This document shows, in pieces, positions 17,011 through 26,044 of a DNA stretch of 64,000 nucleotides. Source of the DNA: Streptomyces sp. DH12 (GTDB lineage: Bacteria > Actinomycetota > Actinomycetes > Streptomycetales > Streptomycetaceae); assembly GCF_020873895.1 (NCBI RefSeq), contig NZ_JAHWGT010000021.1:1-64000 (forward strand), read 5' to 3'. Each line of letters starts with the position of its first letter. The first letter of the stretch is position 1. Below the pieces are notes generated by a model. That model worked only from the letters and a program-made list of their open reading frames with translations, made no database searches and was not told the origin of the DNA. Position numbers and translations under genes: made by a program.

Positions 17011-17985
17011 ATGGCGGATGTGGCGGCTCCGGAGGAGACGGCCCGGCTGGAGGAGTACCGGACGGAGCTGACCGGCTACTGCTACCGGATGCTCGGTTCG
17101 GCCTTCGAGGCCGAGGACGCCGTGCAGGACACGATGGTCCGCGCGTGGCGGAGCCTCGACCGGTTCGAGGGCCGCTCGTCGCTGCGCTCCTGGCTGTACC
17201 GCATCGCGACGAACGTCTGCCTCGACGCGCTCAACGCGGGCAACCGCCGGGCCCGCCCCATGGACCTGACGGCGGCCACGCCCGTCGCCCAGGCCCAGCT
17301 GACCGCCCGCCCCGAGGTCACCTGGCTGGAGCCGGTGCCCGACGGGCGGGTGCTCCCCCAGACCGCCGACCCGGCGGAGGCGGCGCTCGCCCGCGAGTCC
17401 GTGCGCCTGGCGTTCGTCGCGGCGCTCCAGCACCTGCCGGCGAAGCAGCGGGCGGTGCTCATCCTGCGCGAGGTGCTGGCCTGGAAGGCGAGCGAGGTCG
17501 CGGAGCTGCTGGACACCTCGGTCGCCTCGGTGAACAGCGCGCTCCAGCGCGCGCGGGCCACCCTCGCCGCCTCCGACCCGGCGCGGACGGACGCGGCGGA
17601 CCCGCTCGACGAGGAGCAGCGCGGCCTGCTCGACCGGTACGTGGCGGCGTTCGAGTCGTACGACATGGCGGCGTTGACGGCGCTGCTCCACGAGGACGCG
17701 ACGCTCTCCATGCCGCCCTACGACCTGTGGCTGCGCGGCCACGACGACATCGTGGGCTGGATGCTCGGCGTGGGCGAGGTGTGCCGGGGCTCGCGCCTGG
17801 TTCCGGTGGTGGCCAACGGCACGCCGGCGTTCGCCCACTACCACCCGGACCCGGAGGGCGGGTTCAGCCCGTGGGCGCTCATGGTCATCGAGATCGTGGA
17901 CGGGAAGGTCTCGGGGATCACGTCGTTCCTGGACGTGCGGCGCTGGTTCCCCCTGTTCGACCTGCCGGGCCGGCTGGAGGGCTGA
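17011..17985 (+). CDS. ECF sigma factor with C-terminal SnoaL-like domain
   Basis: The 324-residue protein carries sigma region 2 ([20 protein letters not shown] with [13 protein letters not shown]), region 4 ([41 protein letters not shown]) and then a SnoaL-like domain of about 120 residues ([20 protein letters not shown] onward). Such fused domains replace separate anti-sigma control in several ECF groups. Its 3' end overlaps the convergent STAS-domain gene by 68 bases. I start at the ATG at 17011; an in-frame GTG three codons upstream is possible. Confidence 0.88.
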   Translation: MADVAAPEETARLEEYRTELTGYCYRMLGSAFEAEDAVQDTMVRAWRSLDRFEGRSSLRSWLYRIATNVCLDALNAGNRRARPMDLTAATPVAQAQLTARPEVTWLEPVPDGRVLPQTADPAEAALARESVRLAFVAALQHLPAKQRAVLILREVLAWKASEVAELLDTSVASVNSALQRARATLAASDPARTDAADPLDEEQRGLLDRYVAAFESYDMAALTALLHEDATLSMPPYDLWLRGHDDIVGWMLGVGEVCRGSRLVPVVANGTPAFAHYHPDPEGGFSPWALMVIEIVDGKVSGITSFLDVRRWFPLFDLPGRLEG

Positions 17986-18268
17986 GGAGGCCGGCCAGAC
18001 CGACCAGCTCCAGCAGCGCCCGGAGGGCGGGCTGTGCGTTGCGTACGGTCATCCGGCGGCCCAGGCGCCGGGCGGTCAGATGCAGCCGGGCCAGCGCGTC
18101 GACGGTGGCGAGGTCCGGCCGGGTGACGCCGCCGACGTCGCAGATGACGTCGCCGCCGGCGGCCGTGCCCTCGCGCAGCAGCGCGCTCAGCTCCTGGCAG
18201 AGGCGCGGGACGTCGGCCGGCTCGACGGGGCCGGCAACGCGGAAGAGTGTCGGATCGGTGGCGTCCAC
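17918..18268 (-). CDS. STAS domain protein, anti-sigma antagonist-like
   Basis: This 116-residue protein resembles STAS-domain regulators: a strand pair near the N terminus, [22 protein letters not shown] in the position of the conserved phosphorylation loop, and a C-terminal helix ([15 protein letters not shown]). The usual phosphorylated serine of SpoIIAA-type proteins is not clearly conserved. It starts with GTG. The last 22 codons overlap the 3' end of the ECF sigma gene on the other strand, so the transcripts are antisense to each other. A role in partner switching is possible; no partner kinase is nearby. Confidence 0.7.
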   Translation of the reverse strand: MDATDPTLFRVAGPVEPADVPRLCQELSALLREGTAAGGDVICDVGGVTRPDLATVDALARLHLTARRLGRRMTVRNAQPALRALLELVGLAGLLSPPAGPAGRTGGTSAARPGTT

Positions 18269-18358
18269 ACGGGGGAAGACCCGCGCGGCGCCACGAACTC
18301 ATCGGTGCGTCACGCGGCGCCCGCACCGGGGACCGGCCGCGAGGCGGCGCGGCGGCCG

Positions 18359-18949
18359 TCAGGCGCCGGGGAACTCGCCGGTGTCGAGGACCAGGTCGAA
18401 GGGGGCGGGGAGCCGCAGCTCCTCGCCGTACTTGACGGTGTCGAGCACGCGGTACATGCCGTTCCTCGGCTCTCCGTACAGGGTCGCGGTGGGACGGCCC
18501 GAGTGCCAGGTGTCGAGCAGCAGGTAGAGGGGCACGCCCGCCGTGGCGTAGCCGTGGAGCTTCTCGACACGGTCGTGGTTCGCGTTCGATCTCGACGTGA
18601 TCTCGACGATCAGTTCGGCGACGGCGAGTGGGATGCAGTGACCGTGCTCCTTCAGGGCCGCTCGTGGCGCCACGAGCAGGTCGGGAATGAACATCCCGTG
18701 CCGGGAGGGGACGGCCACGGTCTGCGTCTGGTAGATGCCCCAGTCCTCTGGGATCACCCCGTACAGGCGGCGTTGGACCAGGTCGGCAGTGTCGTTGTGA
18801 CTGTTGGCAGGCCCAGGTGTCACGGTGACGACCCCTTCGATGATCTCCACCTTGCAACCCTCGGGCGCGTCCGTCGCCTCCCAGATACGGACGAGCTCGT
18901 CCCAGCCGTCGCCACGCGAGGGCTCCGGCTCGATGCCGAGTGCGCTCAT
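18359..18949 (-). CDS. Uma2 family endonuclease-fold protein
   Basis: The 196-residue protein matches the Uma2 (DUF820) family: the KVEIIEGVVTVTPGP start of the fold, PDLLVAPRA with the metal-binding aspartate, and LAVAELIVEITSRSN with the conserved E-x-x segment, as in PD-(D/E)XK nucleases. Many Streptomyces carry several such genes; the biological role is not established. GGAGACCGCC precedes the ATG. A second Uma2 protein lies at 34276-34857. Confidence 0.82.
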   Translation of the reverse strand: MSALGIEPEPSRGDGWDELVRIWEATDAPEGCKVEIIEGVVTVTPGPANSHNDTADLVQRRLYGVIPEDWGIYQTQTVAVPSRHGMFIPDLLVAPRAALKEHGHCIPLAVAELIVEITSRSNANHDRVEKLHGYATAGVPLYLLLDTWHSGRPTATLYGEPRNGMYRVLDTVKYGEELRLPAPFDLVLDTGEFPGA

Positions 18950-18991
18950 GGCGGTCTCCTCATTTCGGTACGTCACCGATCCCAGCATGCC

Positions 18992-19025
18992 GAACGGGAC
19001 CGACGGAGGTCCATCGGTCCCGTTC
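18992..19025 (-). terminator. terminator after deoA
   Basis: A perfect 12-base inverted repeat (GAACGGGACCGA with TCGGTCCCGTTC, ten-base loop) lies 17 bases beyond the deoA stop, in the right place to end the nucleoside operon before the Uma2 gene. Confidence 0.8.
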
Positions 19026-19042
19026 AGCCGTACGAGCGACGG

Positions 19043-20320
19043 TCAGGCGATGCGCTCCAGGACGACCGGGGCCGGCTCGTACGACGTGCCCGCCGGGGCG
19101 ACGTCGTAGGCGCCGTCCAGGGACTTCAGGGCGTAGTCGAACTTCTCCGGTGTGTCCGTGTGCAGGGTCATCAGCGGCTGGCCGGCGGTGACCGTGTCGC
19201 CCGGCTTGGCGTGCAGTTCGACGCCCGCGCCGGCCTGCACCGGGTCCTCCTTGCGGGCGCGGCCCGCGCCGAGGCGCCAGGCGGCGACGCCGACGCCGTA
19301 CGCGTCGAGGCGGGTGAGGACGCCGGACGAGGGGGCCGTGACGACGTGCTGCTCGCGGGCGACCGGGAGGGCGGCGTCCGGGTCGCCGCCCTGCGCGGCG
19401 ATCATGCGGCGCCACACGTCCATGGCGGAGCCGTCGGCGAGGGCCTTGGCCGGGTCGGCGTCCTTGATGCCGGCCGCGTCGAGCATCTCCCGGGCGAGCG
19501 CGACGGTGAGCTCCACGACGTCGGCGGGGCCGCCGCCGGCGAGGACCTCGACGGACTCGCGGACCTCCAGGGCGTTGCCCGCGGTCAGGCCCAGCGGGGT
19601 CGACATGTCGGTGAGGAGGGCGACGGTCCTCACGCCGTGGTCGGTGCCCAGGCCCACCATGGTGGAGGCCAGCTCGCGGGCGTCCTCGATGGTCTTCATG
19701 AAGGCGCCGGAGCCGACCTTCACGTCGAGGACCAGCGAGCCGGTGCCCTCGGCGATCTTCTTCGACATGATCGAGGAGGCGATCAGCGGGATCGCCTCGA
19801 CGGTGCCGGTGACGTCGCGCAGCGCGTACAGCTTCTTGTCGGCGGGGGCCAGGCCGTCGCCGGCGGCGCAGATCACGGCGCCGGTGGTGTCGAGGACGTG
19901 CAGCATCTCCTCGTTGGAGAGCAGCGCCCGCCAGCCGGGGACGGACTCCAGCTTGTCGAGGGTGCCGCCGGTGTGGCCGAGGCCGCGGCCCGACAGCTGC
20001 GGCACGGCGGCGCCGCACGCGGCGACGAGCGGGGCGAGGGGCAGGGTGATCTTGTCGCCGACGCCGCCCGTGGAGTGCTTGTCCGCGGTGGGGCGGGAGA
20101 GGGAGGAGAAGTCCATCCGCTCGCCCGAGGCGATCATCGCCGCGGTCCAGCGGGCGATCTCCGAGCGGTTCATGCCGTTGAGCAGGATCGCCATCGCGAG
20201 GGCGGACATCTGCTCGTCGGCGACCTCCCCGCGCGTGTACGCGTCGATGACCCAGTCGATCTGCTCGGGGGTCAGCTCGCCGCGGTCCCGCTTCGTGCGG
20301 ATGACGGAAATCGCGTCCAT
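19043..20320 (-). CDS. deoA: thymidine phosphorylase
   Basis: The 425-residue enzyme splits thymidine and deoxyuridine with phosphate to the base and 2-deoxyribose-1-phosphate. It has the family signature KHSTGGVGDKITLPLAPLVAAC (residues 81 onward, written here only in part as phosphate-binding KHSTGGVGD), the GRGLGHTGGTLDKLES substrate region and the SKKIAEGTGSLVLDVKVGSG segment, then the C-terminal alpha/beta domain. It follows cdd by 104 bases and has its own palindrome copy 38 bases upstream, so it may have its own promoter as well as read-through. Together with deoC it feeds deoxyribose carbon into glycolysis; no phosphopentomutase gene is visible here. Confidence 0.95.
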   Translation of the reverse strand: MDAISVIRTKRDRGELTPEQIDWVIDAYTRGEVADEQMSALAMAILLNGMNRSEIARWTAAMIASGERMDFSSLSRPTADKHSTGGVGDKITLPLAPLVAACGAAVPQLSGRGLGHTGGTLDKLESVPGWRALLSNEEMLHVLDTTGAVICAAGDGLAPADKKLYALRDVTGTVEAIPLIASSIMSKKIAEGTGSLVLDVKVGSGAFMKTIEDARELASTMVGLGTDHGVRTVALLTDMSTPLGLTAGNALEVRESVEVLAGGGPADVVELTVALAREMLDAAGIKDADPAKALADGSAMDVWRRMIAAQGGDPDAALPVAREQHVVTAPSSGVLTRLDAYGVGVAAWRLGAGRARKEDPVQAGAGVELHAKPGDTVTAGQPLMTLHTDTPEKFDYALKSLDGAYDVAPAGTSYEPAPVVLERIA

Positions 20321-20357
20321 GGGCTCAGTGTTCCTTCCAGCGGGGCGAAAAGCGTGT

Positions 20358-20369
20358 CTACGCGCATAG
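20358..20369. promoter_or_regulatory. CTACGCGCATAG operator-like palindrome, deoA
   Basis: This copy of the shared 12-base palindrome differs at one position from CTACGCGCGTAG. It lies in the 104-base gap between cdd and deoA, 37 bases before the deoA start, which supports an internal promoter under the same regulator. Confidence 0.65.
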
Positions 20370-20424
20370 AGATGGTAAGCGGCGCGGCCCTCCCGCCCCC
20401 AGGGGTCGGAAGGGCCGCGCGCGG

Positions 20425-20829
20425 TCAGGTGAGGTGCTGCGGGCCGAACGCCTGCGGCAGCATCTCGTCCAGCGTGCGGATCCCGTCCGGGGTGTCCACG
20501 AGCAGCTCGCCGCCGCCGAACTCGAACAGGAGCTGCCGGCAGCGCCCGCAGGGCACGAGCGTCTCGCCGCGGCCGTCCACGCACGCGAAGTGCGTGAGCC
20601 GGCCGCCGCCCGTGACCTGGAGCTGGGAGACGAGCCCGCACTCGGCGCACAGGCCGATGCCGTACGAGGCGTTCTCGACGTTGCAGCCGGTGACCGTACG
20701 GCCGTCGTCGACCACGGCCGCCGCCCCGACCGGGTAGCCCGAGTAGGGCGCGTACGCGCGGGACATGGCGTCCCGGGCGGTGGCGCGCAGGGCGTCCCAG
20801 TCGAAGGGCGGCCGGCCGTCCGTGGTCAC
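20425..20829 (-). CDS. cdd: cytidine deaminase
   Basis: This 134-residue enzyme deaminates cytidine and deoxycytidine to uridine and deoxyuridine. The zinc site is visible: CAECGLVS with the catalytic glutamate (about residue 63) and PCGRCRQLL with the two cysteine ligands (about 93-96). The substrate-binding NVENASYG lies just before. The GTG start overlaps the stop of the upstream permease gene (GTGA), so translation is probably coupled. Its place at the end of the importer operon makes physiological sense: imported pyrimidine nucleosides are deaminated at once. Confidence 0.95.
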   Translation of the reverse strand: MTTDGRPPFDWDALRATARDAMSRAYAPYSGYPVGAAAVVDDGRTVTGCNVENASYGIGLCAECGLVSQLQVTGGGRLTHFACVDGRGETLVPCGRCRQLLFEFGGGELLVDTPDGIRTLDEMLPQAFGPQHLT

Positions 20830-22106
20830 TTGCCCTGGCCCTTCTTGTACGGCATGCCGTTCGCCTTGGGCATCCTCAACCGCTGCGCCGACAACGCGAG
20901 CACCAGCAGGGTGGTGACGTAGGGCGCCGCGTCGACGAACTGGCTGGGCAGCTCGTCGGTGTTGAAGTACCAGACGAACAGGACCGCGGAGAAGAAGGCG
21001 GAGACCACCGCGGCCGTGTACTTCTTCTTGTACAGCGTCCAGGCGAGCGCGAACACCAGCAGGATCGCCAGGAGGAGCAGCATGGCGTGGACGTTCTCGG
21101 CGCCGCCGCGCAGCTTGAGGCTGTCGGTGAAGCCGAAGAGGCCGGCGCCGAGGGCGAGGCCGCCGGGCATCCAGTTGCCGAAGATCATCGCGGCGAGGCC
21201 GATGTAGCCGCGGCCGCCGGTCTGGCCCTCCTGGTAGATGCCGGTGGAGACGATCGCGAGGAAGGCGCCGCCGAGGCCGGCGAGGGCGCCGGAGACGAGG
21301 ACGGCGATGTACTTGTACTTGTAGACGTTCACGCCGAGGGACTCGGCCGCGACCGGGTTCTCACCGCAGGAGCGCAGCCGCAGACCGAAGCCCGTGCGCC
21401 ACAGGACCCACCAGGTGCCGGGGACGAGGAGCAGCGCGAGGACGGTGAGCACCGACAGGTTCGTGACCAGGCCGCCGAGCAGGCCGGCCAGGTCCGAGAC
21501 GAAGAACCAGTGCTTCTCCTGGAGGTCGGCGAGCCAGTCCGACAGTCCGGGGACGGTGATGCGGTCGATGGCCTCGACGCGCGGGGACTGCTTGGAGGAG
21601 CCGCCCGCCGCCTCGGCGAAGGTGAAGTTCGACAGGTAGCGGGTGGCGCCGGTGGCCAGGATGGTGATCGCCACACCGGAGACGATGTGGTTGACGTTGA
21701 AGGTGACCGTCATGATCGCGTGGATGAGGCCGCCCAGCGCGCCGCCGATGATGCCGACGGCGACACCGGTCCACGGGCCCCACTGGTAGCCGGCCCAGGC
21801 GCCGAACCAGGTGCCGAGGATCATCATGCCCTCGAGGCCGATGTTGACCACGCCGGCCCGCTCGGCCCACAGGCCGCCCAGTCCGGCGAGGCCGATCGGC
21901 ACGGCGAGCTGGAGGGCGCCCGACACCTGGCCCACGGAGGTCAGGTCGTCGGCGCCGCTGACCGCGCGGACCAGCGAGAACAGGAGCAGACCGCCCGCGA
22001 CGAACAGCAGGATGACCGGCAGGGTCAGCTTGCGGCGTCCCCTGCCCTTGGCCGGAGCGGTGGCGCCCGCGGCGGTCACCGTGCTCGTGGATTCGATCTC
22101 GCTCAT
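20826..22106 (-). CDS. nucleoside ABC transporter, permease 2
   Basis: The 426-residue membrane protein belongs to the BPD_transp_2 family used by BmpA-type nucleoside importers. Many membrane segments and the motifs GLWAERAGVVNIGLEGMM and RGYIGLAAMIFGNWMPGG mark the family. The N terminus carries an extra 25-residue soluble segment. Its ATG overlaps the stop of permease 1 (ATGA), and its stop overlaps the cdd start. It would form the channel with permease 1 and the double ATPase. Confidence 0.9.
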   Translation of the reverse strand: MSEIESTSTVTAAGATAPAKGRGRRKLTLPVILLFVAGGLLLFSLVRAVSGADDLTSVGQVSGALQLAVPIGLAGLGGLWAERAGVVNIGLEGMMILGTWFGAWAGYQWGPWTGVAVGIIGGALGGLIHAIMTVTFNVNHIVSGVAITILATGATRYLSNFTFAEAAGGSSKQSPRVEAIDRITVPGLSDWLADLQEKHWFFVSDLAGLLGGLVTNLSVLTVLALLLVPGTWWVLWRTGFGLRLRSCGENPVAAESLGVNVYKYKYIAVLVSGALAGLGGAFLAIVSTGIYQEGQTGGRGYIGLAAMIFGNWMPGGLALGAGLFGFTDSLKLRGGAENVHAMLLLLAILLVFALAWTLYKKKYTAAVVSAFFSAVLFVWYFNTDELPSQFVDAAPYVTTLLVLALSAQRLRMPKANGMPYKKGQGK

Positions 22107-23212
22107 GCCGCCACGTCCTCCTTGTTCTTGCGGGCCTGGGCGGCAAGTTCCTCGCCGACCTTCTGCTGCTGCCGGCGGAGCCCGTACTGCCGGACGACCT
22201 CGTACGACACGACCACCGAGATCACGATGAGGCCCTGCATGATCGTGGCGATCTCCTTTTCGAAGTCCGCGTCGATCACCGAACCGGACGCCTTCTCCAG
22301 GAAGGAGATGAGCAGGGCGGCGAAGAAGATGCCGATGGGGCTGTTGCGCCCGAGCAGGGCGACGGTGATGCCCACGAAGCCGACGCCGGCCGGGAAGCTG
22401 AGGCTGTAGGTGTGGGTCTGGCCGAGCAGCAGCGGCAGGCCCGTCAGACCGGCGACGCCGCCGGAGAGCAGCATCGCGGTGAGGACCATCTTCTTGGCGT
22501 CGACGCCGCTCGCCTGCGCGGCGGTCGAGCTGGCGCCCGTGGCGCGCAGGTCGAAGCCGAAGCGGGTGCGGTTGAGGACGAACCAGTAGACGACGCCGAG
22601 GGCGAAGGCGACGAAGGTGAAGCCGTAGATGTTGCCGCCCTCGACGGCGAGGCCGCTCATCCAGCCGGACTCCGGGATGACACCGGTGGTGAGGTCGTTG
22701 GAGCCGGGGGGCTGCACGCCCAGGTTCGCCGGCAGGATCATCCAGGCGATCAGGCTGGTGGCGATGGCGTTCAGCATGATCGTGGAGACGACCTCGCTGA
22801 CGCCGCGGGTGGTCTTCAGGAAGCCGGCGATGCCGGCCCAGAAGGCGCCGACGAGCACGGCGACGAGCACGATCAGCAGCAGGTGCAGCGGCCCGGGCAG
22901 CTCGACGGAGGCGCCGACGACGGCGGCGAGCATCGCCGCGAGGCGGTACTGGCCGTCGACGCCGATGTTGAACAGGTTCATCCGGAAGCCGATGGCGACG
23001 GCCAGGGCTGCCAGGTAGTACGTGCCGGTCTGGTTGATGATCAGGACCTGGACGTCGGGGAACTCCGCGGTCTCCATCATCAGCACGTACGGCTGGATCG
23101 GGTCGCGCCCCGAGGCCAGCAGGACGATCGAGGTCAGGACGAAGGCCACGGCCAGGGCGAGCGCCGGGCCCGCCAGACCCAGCAGCACCTTGTCCTTGTC
23201 GAACTTCTTCAT
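22103..23212 (-). CDS. nucleoside ABC transporter, permease 1
   Basis: This 369-residue permease has eight or so membrane segments and the paired family motifs: AIGFRMNLFNIGVDGQYRLAA and GVGFVGITVALLGRNSPIG. It is the usual first permease of nucleoside importers such as RnsC or NupP. The ATG overlaps the ATPase stop by four bases. A short polar C-terminal tail rich in Gln and Lys follows the last helix. Confidence 0.9.
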   Translation of the reverse strand: MKKFDKDKVLLGLAGPALALAVAFVLTSIVLLASGRDPIQPYVLMMETAEFPDVQVLIINQTGTYYLAALAVAIGFRMNLFNIGVDGQYRLAAMLAAVVGASVELPGPLHLLLIVLVAVLVGAFWAGIAGFLKTTRGVSEVVSTIMLNAIATSLIAWMILPANLGVQPPGSNDLTTGVIPESGWMSGLAVEGGNIYGFTFVAFALGVVYWFVLNRTRFGFDLRATGASSTAAQASGVDAKKMVLTAMLLSGGVAGLTGLPLLLGQTHTYSLSFPAGVGFVGITVALLGRNSPIGIFFAALLISFLEKASGSVIDADFEKEIATIMQGLIVISVVVSYEVVRQYGLRRQQQKVGEELAAQARKNKEDVAA

Positions 23213-24777
23213 CGGCCCTCACCGTCCGCGTCGTGGTTGTGCTCGAGGTGACCGGTGGCGGCGCCCGTCATGGCAGAGCCCAGCTCCTCGGGGGTGATCG
23301 TGGCGGGGTCGGCGTCCGCGACCAGGCGGCCGCGGTACATGACCCGCAGGGTGTCGGAGAGCCCGATCAGCTCGTCCAGGTCGGCGGAGATCAGCAGGAC
23401 CGCGAGGCCCTCCCGCCGCGCCTCCCGGATCTGGTCCCAGATCTGCGCCTGCGCGCCGACGTCCACGCCACGGGTGGGGTGGGCGGCGATCAGGAGCTTG
23501 GGCCGGTGGCTCATCTCGCGGCCGACGATCAGCTTCTGCTGGTTGCCGCCGGACAGGGAGGCCGCGGTGACCTCGATGCCGGGGGTGCGCACGTCGTACT
23601 CGCGCACGATCCGCTCGGTGTCCTGGCGGGCGGCCTTCAGGTCGAGGACGCCGCGCTTGCTGTTGGGCGCCTCGGTGACGTGGCCGAGGATGCGGTTCTC
23701 CCACAGCGGGGACTCCAGCAGGAGGCCGTGGCGGTGGCGGTCCTCGGGGATGTAGCCGATGCCGCCCTCGCGGCGCTTGCGCGTCGGGGCGTGGGAGATG
23801 TCGGTGCCGTCGAGGGTGATGACGCCGCTGTCGGGGTCGCGCATGCCCATGAGGGCTTCGATCAGCTCGGTCTGGCCGTTGCCCTCCACGCCGGCGATGC
23901 CCATGACCTCGCCCTGGTGGATGGTGAAGCCGATCCCGCCGAGGACCTCGCGGACGACGCCGTCGGGGTCGGTCTGGGACAGCCGCAGGTCCTCGACCGT
24001 GAGCATCGGGACGTCGGTGACGGTGGACTCGCGGGTCTCCGGGGAGGGCAGCTCGGCCCCCACCATCAGCTCGGCGAGCTGCTTGGTGGTCGTCGTGCGC
24101 GGGTCGGCGGTGCCCACGGTGGTACCGCGCCGGATGACGGTGATGTCGTCGGCGACGGACAGCACCTCGCCCAGCTTGTGGGAGATGAAGATGACGGTGA
24201 GGCCCTCGGCCTTGAGCTCCCGCAGGTTGTCGAAGAGCGCCTCGACCTCCTGCGGCACGAGCACGGCCGTCGGCTCGTCCAGGATGAGGGTGCGGGCGCC
24301 GCGGTAGAGGACCTTGAGGATCTCCACGCGCTGGCGGTCGGCGACACCGAGGTGCTCGACGAGCACGTCCGGGCGGATGTTCAGCCCGTACGCGCCGGAG
24401 ATCTCCTTGATCTTGTCGCGGGCCTTGGCGCCGATGCCGTACAGCTTCTCGGCGCCGAGGACGACGTTCTCCAGGACGGTGAGGTTGTCCGCCAGCATGA
24501 AGTGCTGGTGGACCATGCCGATGCCGGTCGCGATGGCGTCGGCGGGGCTGGCGAAGGCGACGTCGCGGCCGTCGATGGTGATCGTGCCCTCGTCCGGCTT
24601 CTGCATGCCGTAGAGGATCTTCATGAGGGTCGACTTGCCGGCGCCGTTCTCACCGCAGAGGGCGTGGACCGTGCCCTTGCGGACGGTGAGGTGGATGTCG
24701 TGGTTGGCGACGACACCGGGGAAGCGCTTGGTGATGCCGCGCAGTTCGACGGCGGGGGGGCTGGACGCGTTGATGAC
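23209..24777 (-). CDS. nucleoside ABC transporter, double ATP-binding protein
   Basis: The protein has two fused ATPase domains. The first holds Walker A GENGAGKST and Walker B LILDEPT; the second has a degenerate Walker A GVEGNGQTE and the signature LSGGNQQK. This matches RnsB/YufO-type nucleoside importer ATPases. The frame clearly extends upstream of the first ATG (24624), since the first Walker A lies before it. However, between the operator palindrome and Walker A the frame has no ATG, GTG or TTG. AAGGAGAG at 24788-24781 is well placed for a start at GTC (24777) or ATC (24774), so either a rare start codon is used or one base is changed or misread. The end coordinate is uncertain by a few codons. 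Confidence 0.88.
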   Translation of the reverse strand, partial: VINASSPPAVELRGITKRFPGVVANHDIHLTVRKGTVHALCGENGAGKSTLMKILYGMQKPDEGTITIDGRDVAFASPADAIATGIGMVHQHFMLADNLTVLENVVLGAEKLYGIGAKARDKIKEISGAYGLNIRPDVLVEHLGVADRQRVEILKVLYRGARTLILDEPTAVLVPQEVEALFDNLRELKAEGLTVIFISHKLGEVLSVADDITVIRRGTTVGTADPRTTTTKQLAELMVGAELPSPETRESTVTDVPMLTVEDLRLSQTDPDGVVREVLGGIGFTIHQGEVMGIAGVEGNGQTELIEALMGMRDPDSGVITLDGTDISHAPTRKRREGGIGYIPEDRHRHGLLLESPLWENRILGHVTEAPNSKRGVLDLKAARQDTERIVREYDVRTPGIEVTAASLSGGNQQKLIVGREMSHRPKLLIAAHPTRGVDVGAQAQIWDQIREARREGLAVLLISADLDELIGLSDTLRVMYRGRLVADADPATITPEELGSAMTGAATGHLEHNHDADGEGR

Positions 24778-24871
24778 GCACTCTCCTTGGCGAGAAAGGA
24801 GCGAAGAAGCGGAGGACGGGCGGGCACGGTGGGGGCTCGGTGTGGCCGAAGTTATCGCGCCGGAGAGGGTT

Positions 24872-24883
24872 CTACGCGCGTAG
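24872..24883. promoter_or_regulatory. CTACGCGCGTAG operator-like palindrome, ABC operon
   Basis: An exact copy of the shared palindrome lies about 95 bases upstream of the likely ATPase start and downstream of the bmpA terminator. The ABC-cdd operon therefore has its own regulated promoter separate from bmpA. Confidence 0.75.
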
Positions 24884-24923
24884 CGATCCCTGATGCCAGA
24901 AACCCATGGCCAGGGCGTGACCT

Positions 24924-24964
24924 GGGGTCCGGACGACGGTGGGGCGCACCGCCGTCCGGACCCC
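24924..24964 (-). terminator. terminator after bmpA
   Basis: An 18-base stem with one mismatch (24924-24941 with 24947-24964) and a five-base loop lies 30 bases after the bmpA stop. It would cap the highly expressed binding protein message and separate it from the ABC operon. Confidence 0.8.
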
Positions 24965-24994
24965 TGGGTCGGGCCCCGGCCCCGTGGCTGCGGG

Positions 24995-26044
24995 TTACGG
25001 AGTGGTGTTGACCTTGATCTTGCCGGCGGTGATGTCGGCCTTGGCCTTGTCCACCGCGGTGATGACGTCGGTCATCTTGGTGAAGGCCGGGTTGGAGCGG
25101 GCCAGGCCCACGCCGTCCTTGTCCAGGCCGTAGCGGATCTCACCGCTCTGCGGGTCGCCGTCCTTGACCGACTTGATCAGGTTGTAGACCGCACCGGAGA
25201 CGTCCTTGGTCACCGAGGTGAGGATGCTCTCCTTGTACGCGGCGAGGCCGGACTGGTTGTACTGGTCCGAGTCGACGCCGATGGCCCACTTCTTCGCCTT
25301 CGCCGCGGCCTCGATGGAGCCCGAGCCGGCCAGGCCGGCGGCGGCGTAGACCACGTCGGCGCCCGCGTCGATCTGGCCCTGCGCGGCGGCCTTGCCGAGG
25401 TCGGGCTTGGAGAAGCCGCCGAAGTCCGGCGGCTGCGTCAGGTACTGGACCTTGACGTTGACGTTCTTGTTGGTGTCCTTGACGCCCTGGACGAAGCCCG
25501 CCTCGAACTTCTTGATGAGCGGGGTCTCGACGCCGCCGATGAAGCCGACGGTGTTGGACTTGGTCACCTTGGCGGCGGCGACGCCGGCCAGGTAGGAGCC
25601 CTGCTCCTCGTTGAAGACCAGGTTGGCGATGTTCTTGCCGGTCTTCGACGTGTCGTCGATCAGACCGAACGTGGTGTTCGGGAACTTCGGCGCGACCTCG
25701 GCGATGGCGGGCGCGTACGCGAAGCCGACGCCGATCACCGGGTTGTTGCCGGCGCGCGCGAGGGAGGTGAGGCGCTGGACCTTGTCGGGGTCGCCCTCGC
25801 CCTCGCTGGGCTCGGCCTCCGTGCCCTTGACGCCGAAGTCCTTCTCGGCCTTGGCGAGGCCGGCGTAGGCGGCGTCGTTGAACGACTGGTCGCCGCGACC
25901 GCCGATGTCGTACGCGATGGCGGCCTTGCCGCCCTTCGAGTCGGCACCGGCGTCCGACTTCTTGTCTCCGCCGCAGGCGGTGACGCTGAGCGCGAGCGCC
26001 GCCGACGCGATACCCGCGGTGGCGATCCTGGTGATCCGGCGCAA
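24995..26044 (-). CDS. BmpA family nucleoside-binding lipoprotein
   Basis: This 349-residue lipoprotein would capture nucleosides outside the membrane for the ABC importer. It has a signal peptide with lipobox LSVTAC (lipidated cysteine near residue 24), a charged linker, and the BmpA/Med domain (IAYDIGGRGDQSFNDAAYAG, VIGVGFAYAPAIAEVAPKFP, IGVDSDQYNQ). The start codon is TTG, supported by GAAGGAG seven bases upstream. A diverged palindrome copy lies 59 bases before the start. S. coelicolor has, as I recall, two adjacent copies; only one is present here. Confidence 0.92.
   Translation of the reverse strand: MRRITRIATAGIASAALALSVTACGGDKKSDAGADSKGGKAAIAYDIGGRGDQSFNDAAYAGLAKAEKDFGVKGTEAEPSEGEGDPDKVQRLTSLARAGNNPVIGVGFAYAPAIAEVAPKFPNTTFGLIDDTSKTGKNIANLVFNEEQGSYLAGVAAAKVTKSNTVGFIGGVETPLIKKFEAGFVQGVKDTNKNVNVKVQYLTQPPDFGGFSKPDLGKAAAQGQIDAGADVVYAAAGLAGSGSIEAAAKAKKWAIGVDSDQYNQSGLAAYKESILTSVTKDVSGAVYNLIKSVKDGDPQSGEIRYGLDKDGVGLARSNPAFTKMTDVITAVDKAKADITAGKIKVNTTP

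Noticed and set aside
20826-23222. A single open frame spanning both nucleoside permeases
   Set aside because: The upstream part is the wrong frame of permease 1. The two permeases are separate genes overlapping by four bases at 22103-22106, each with its own family motifs.
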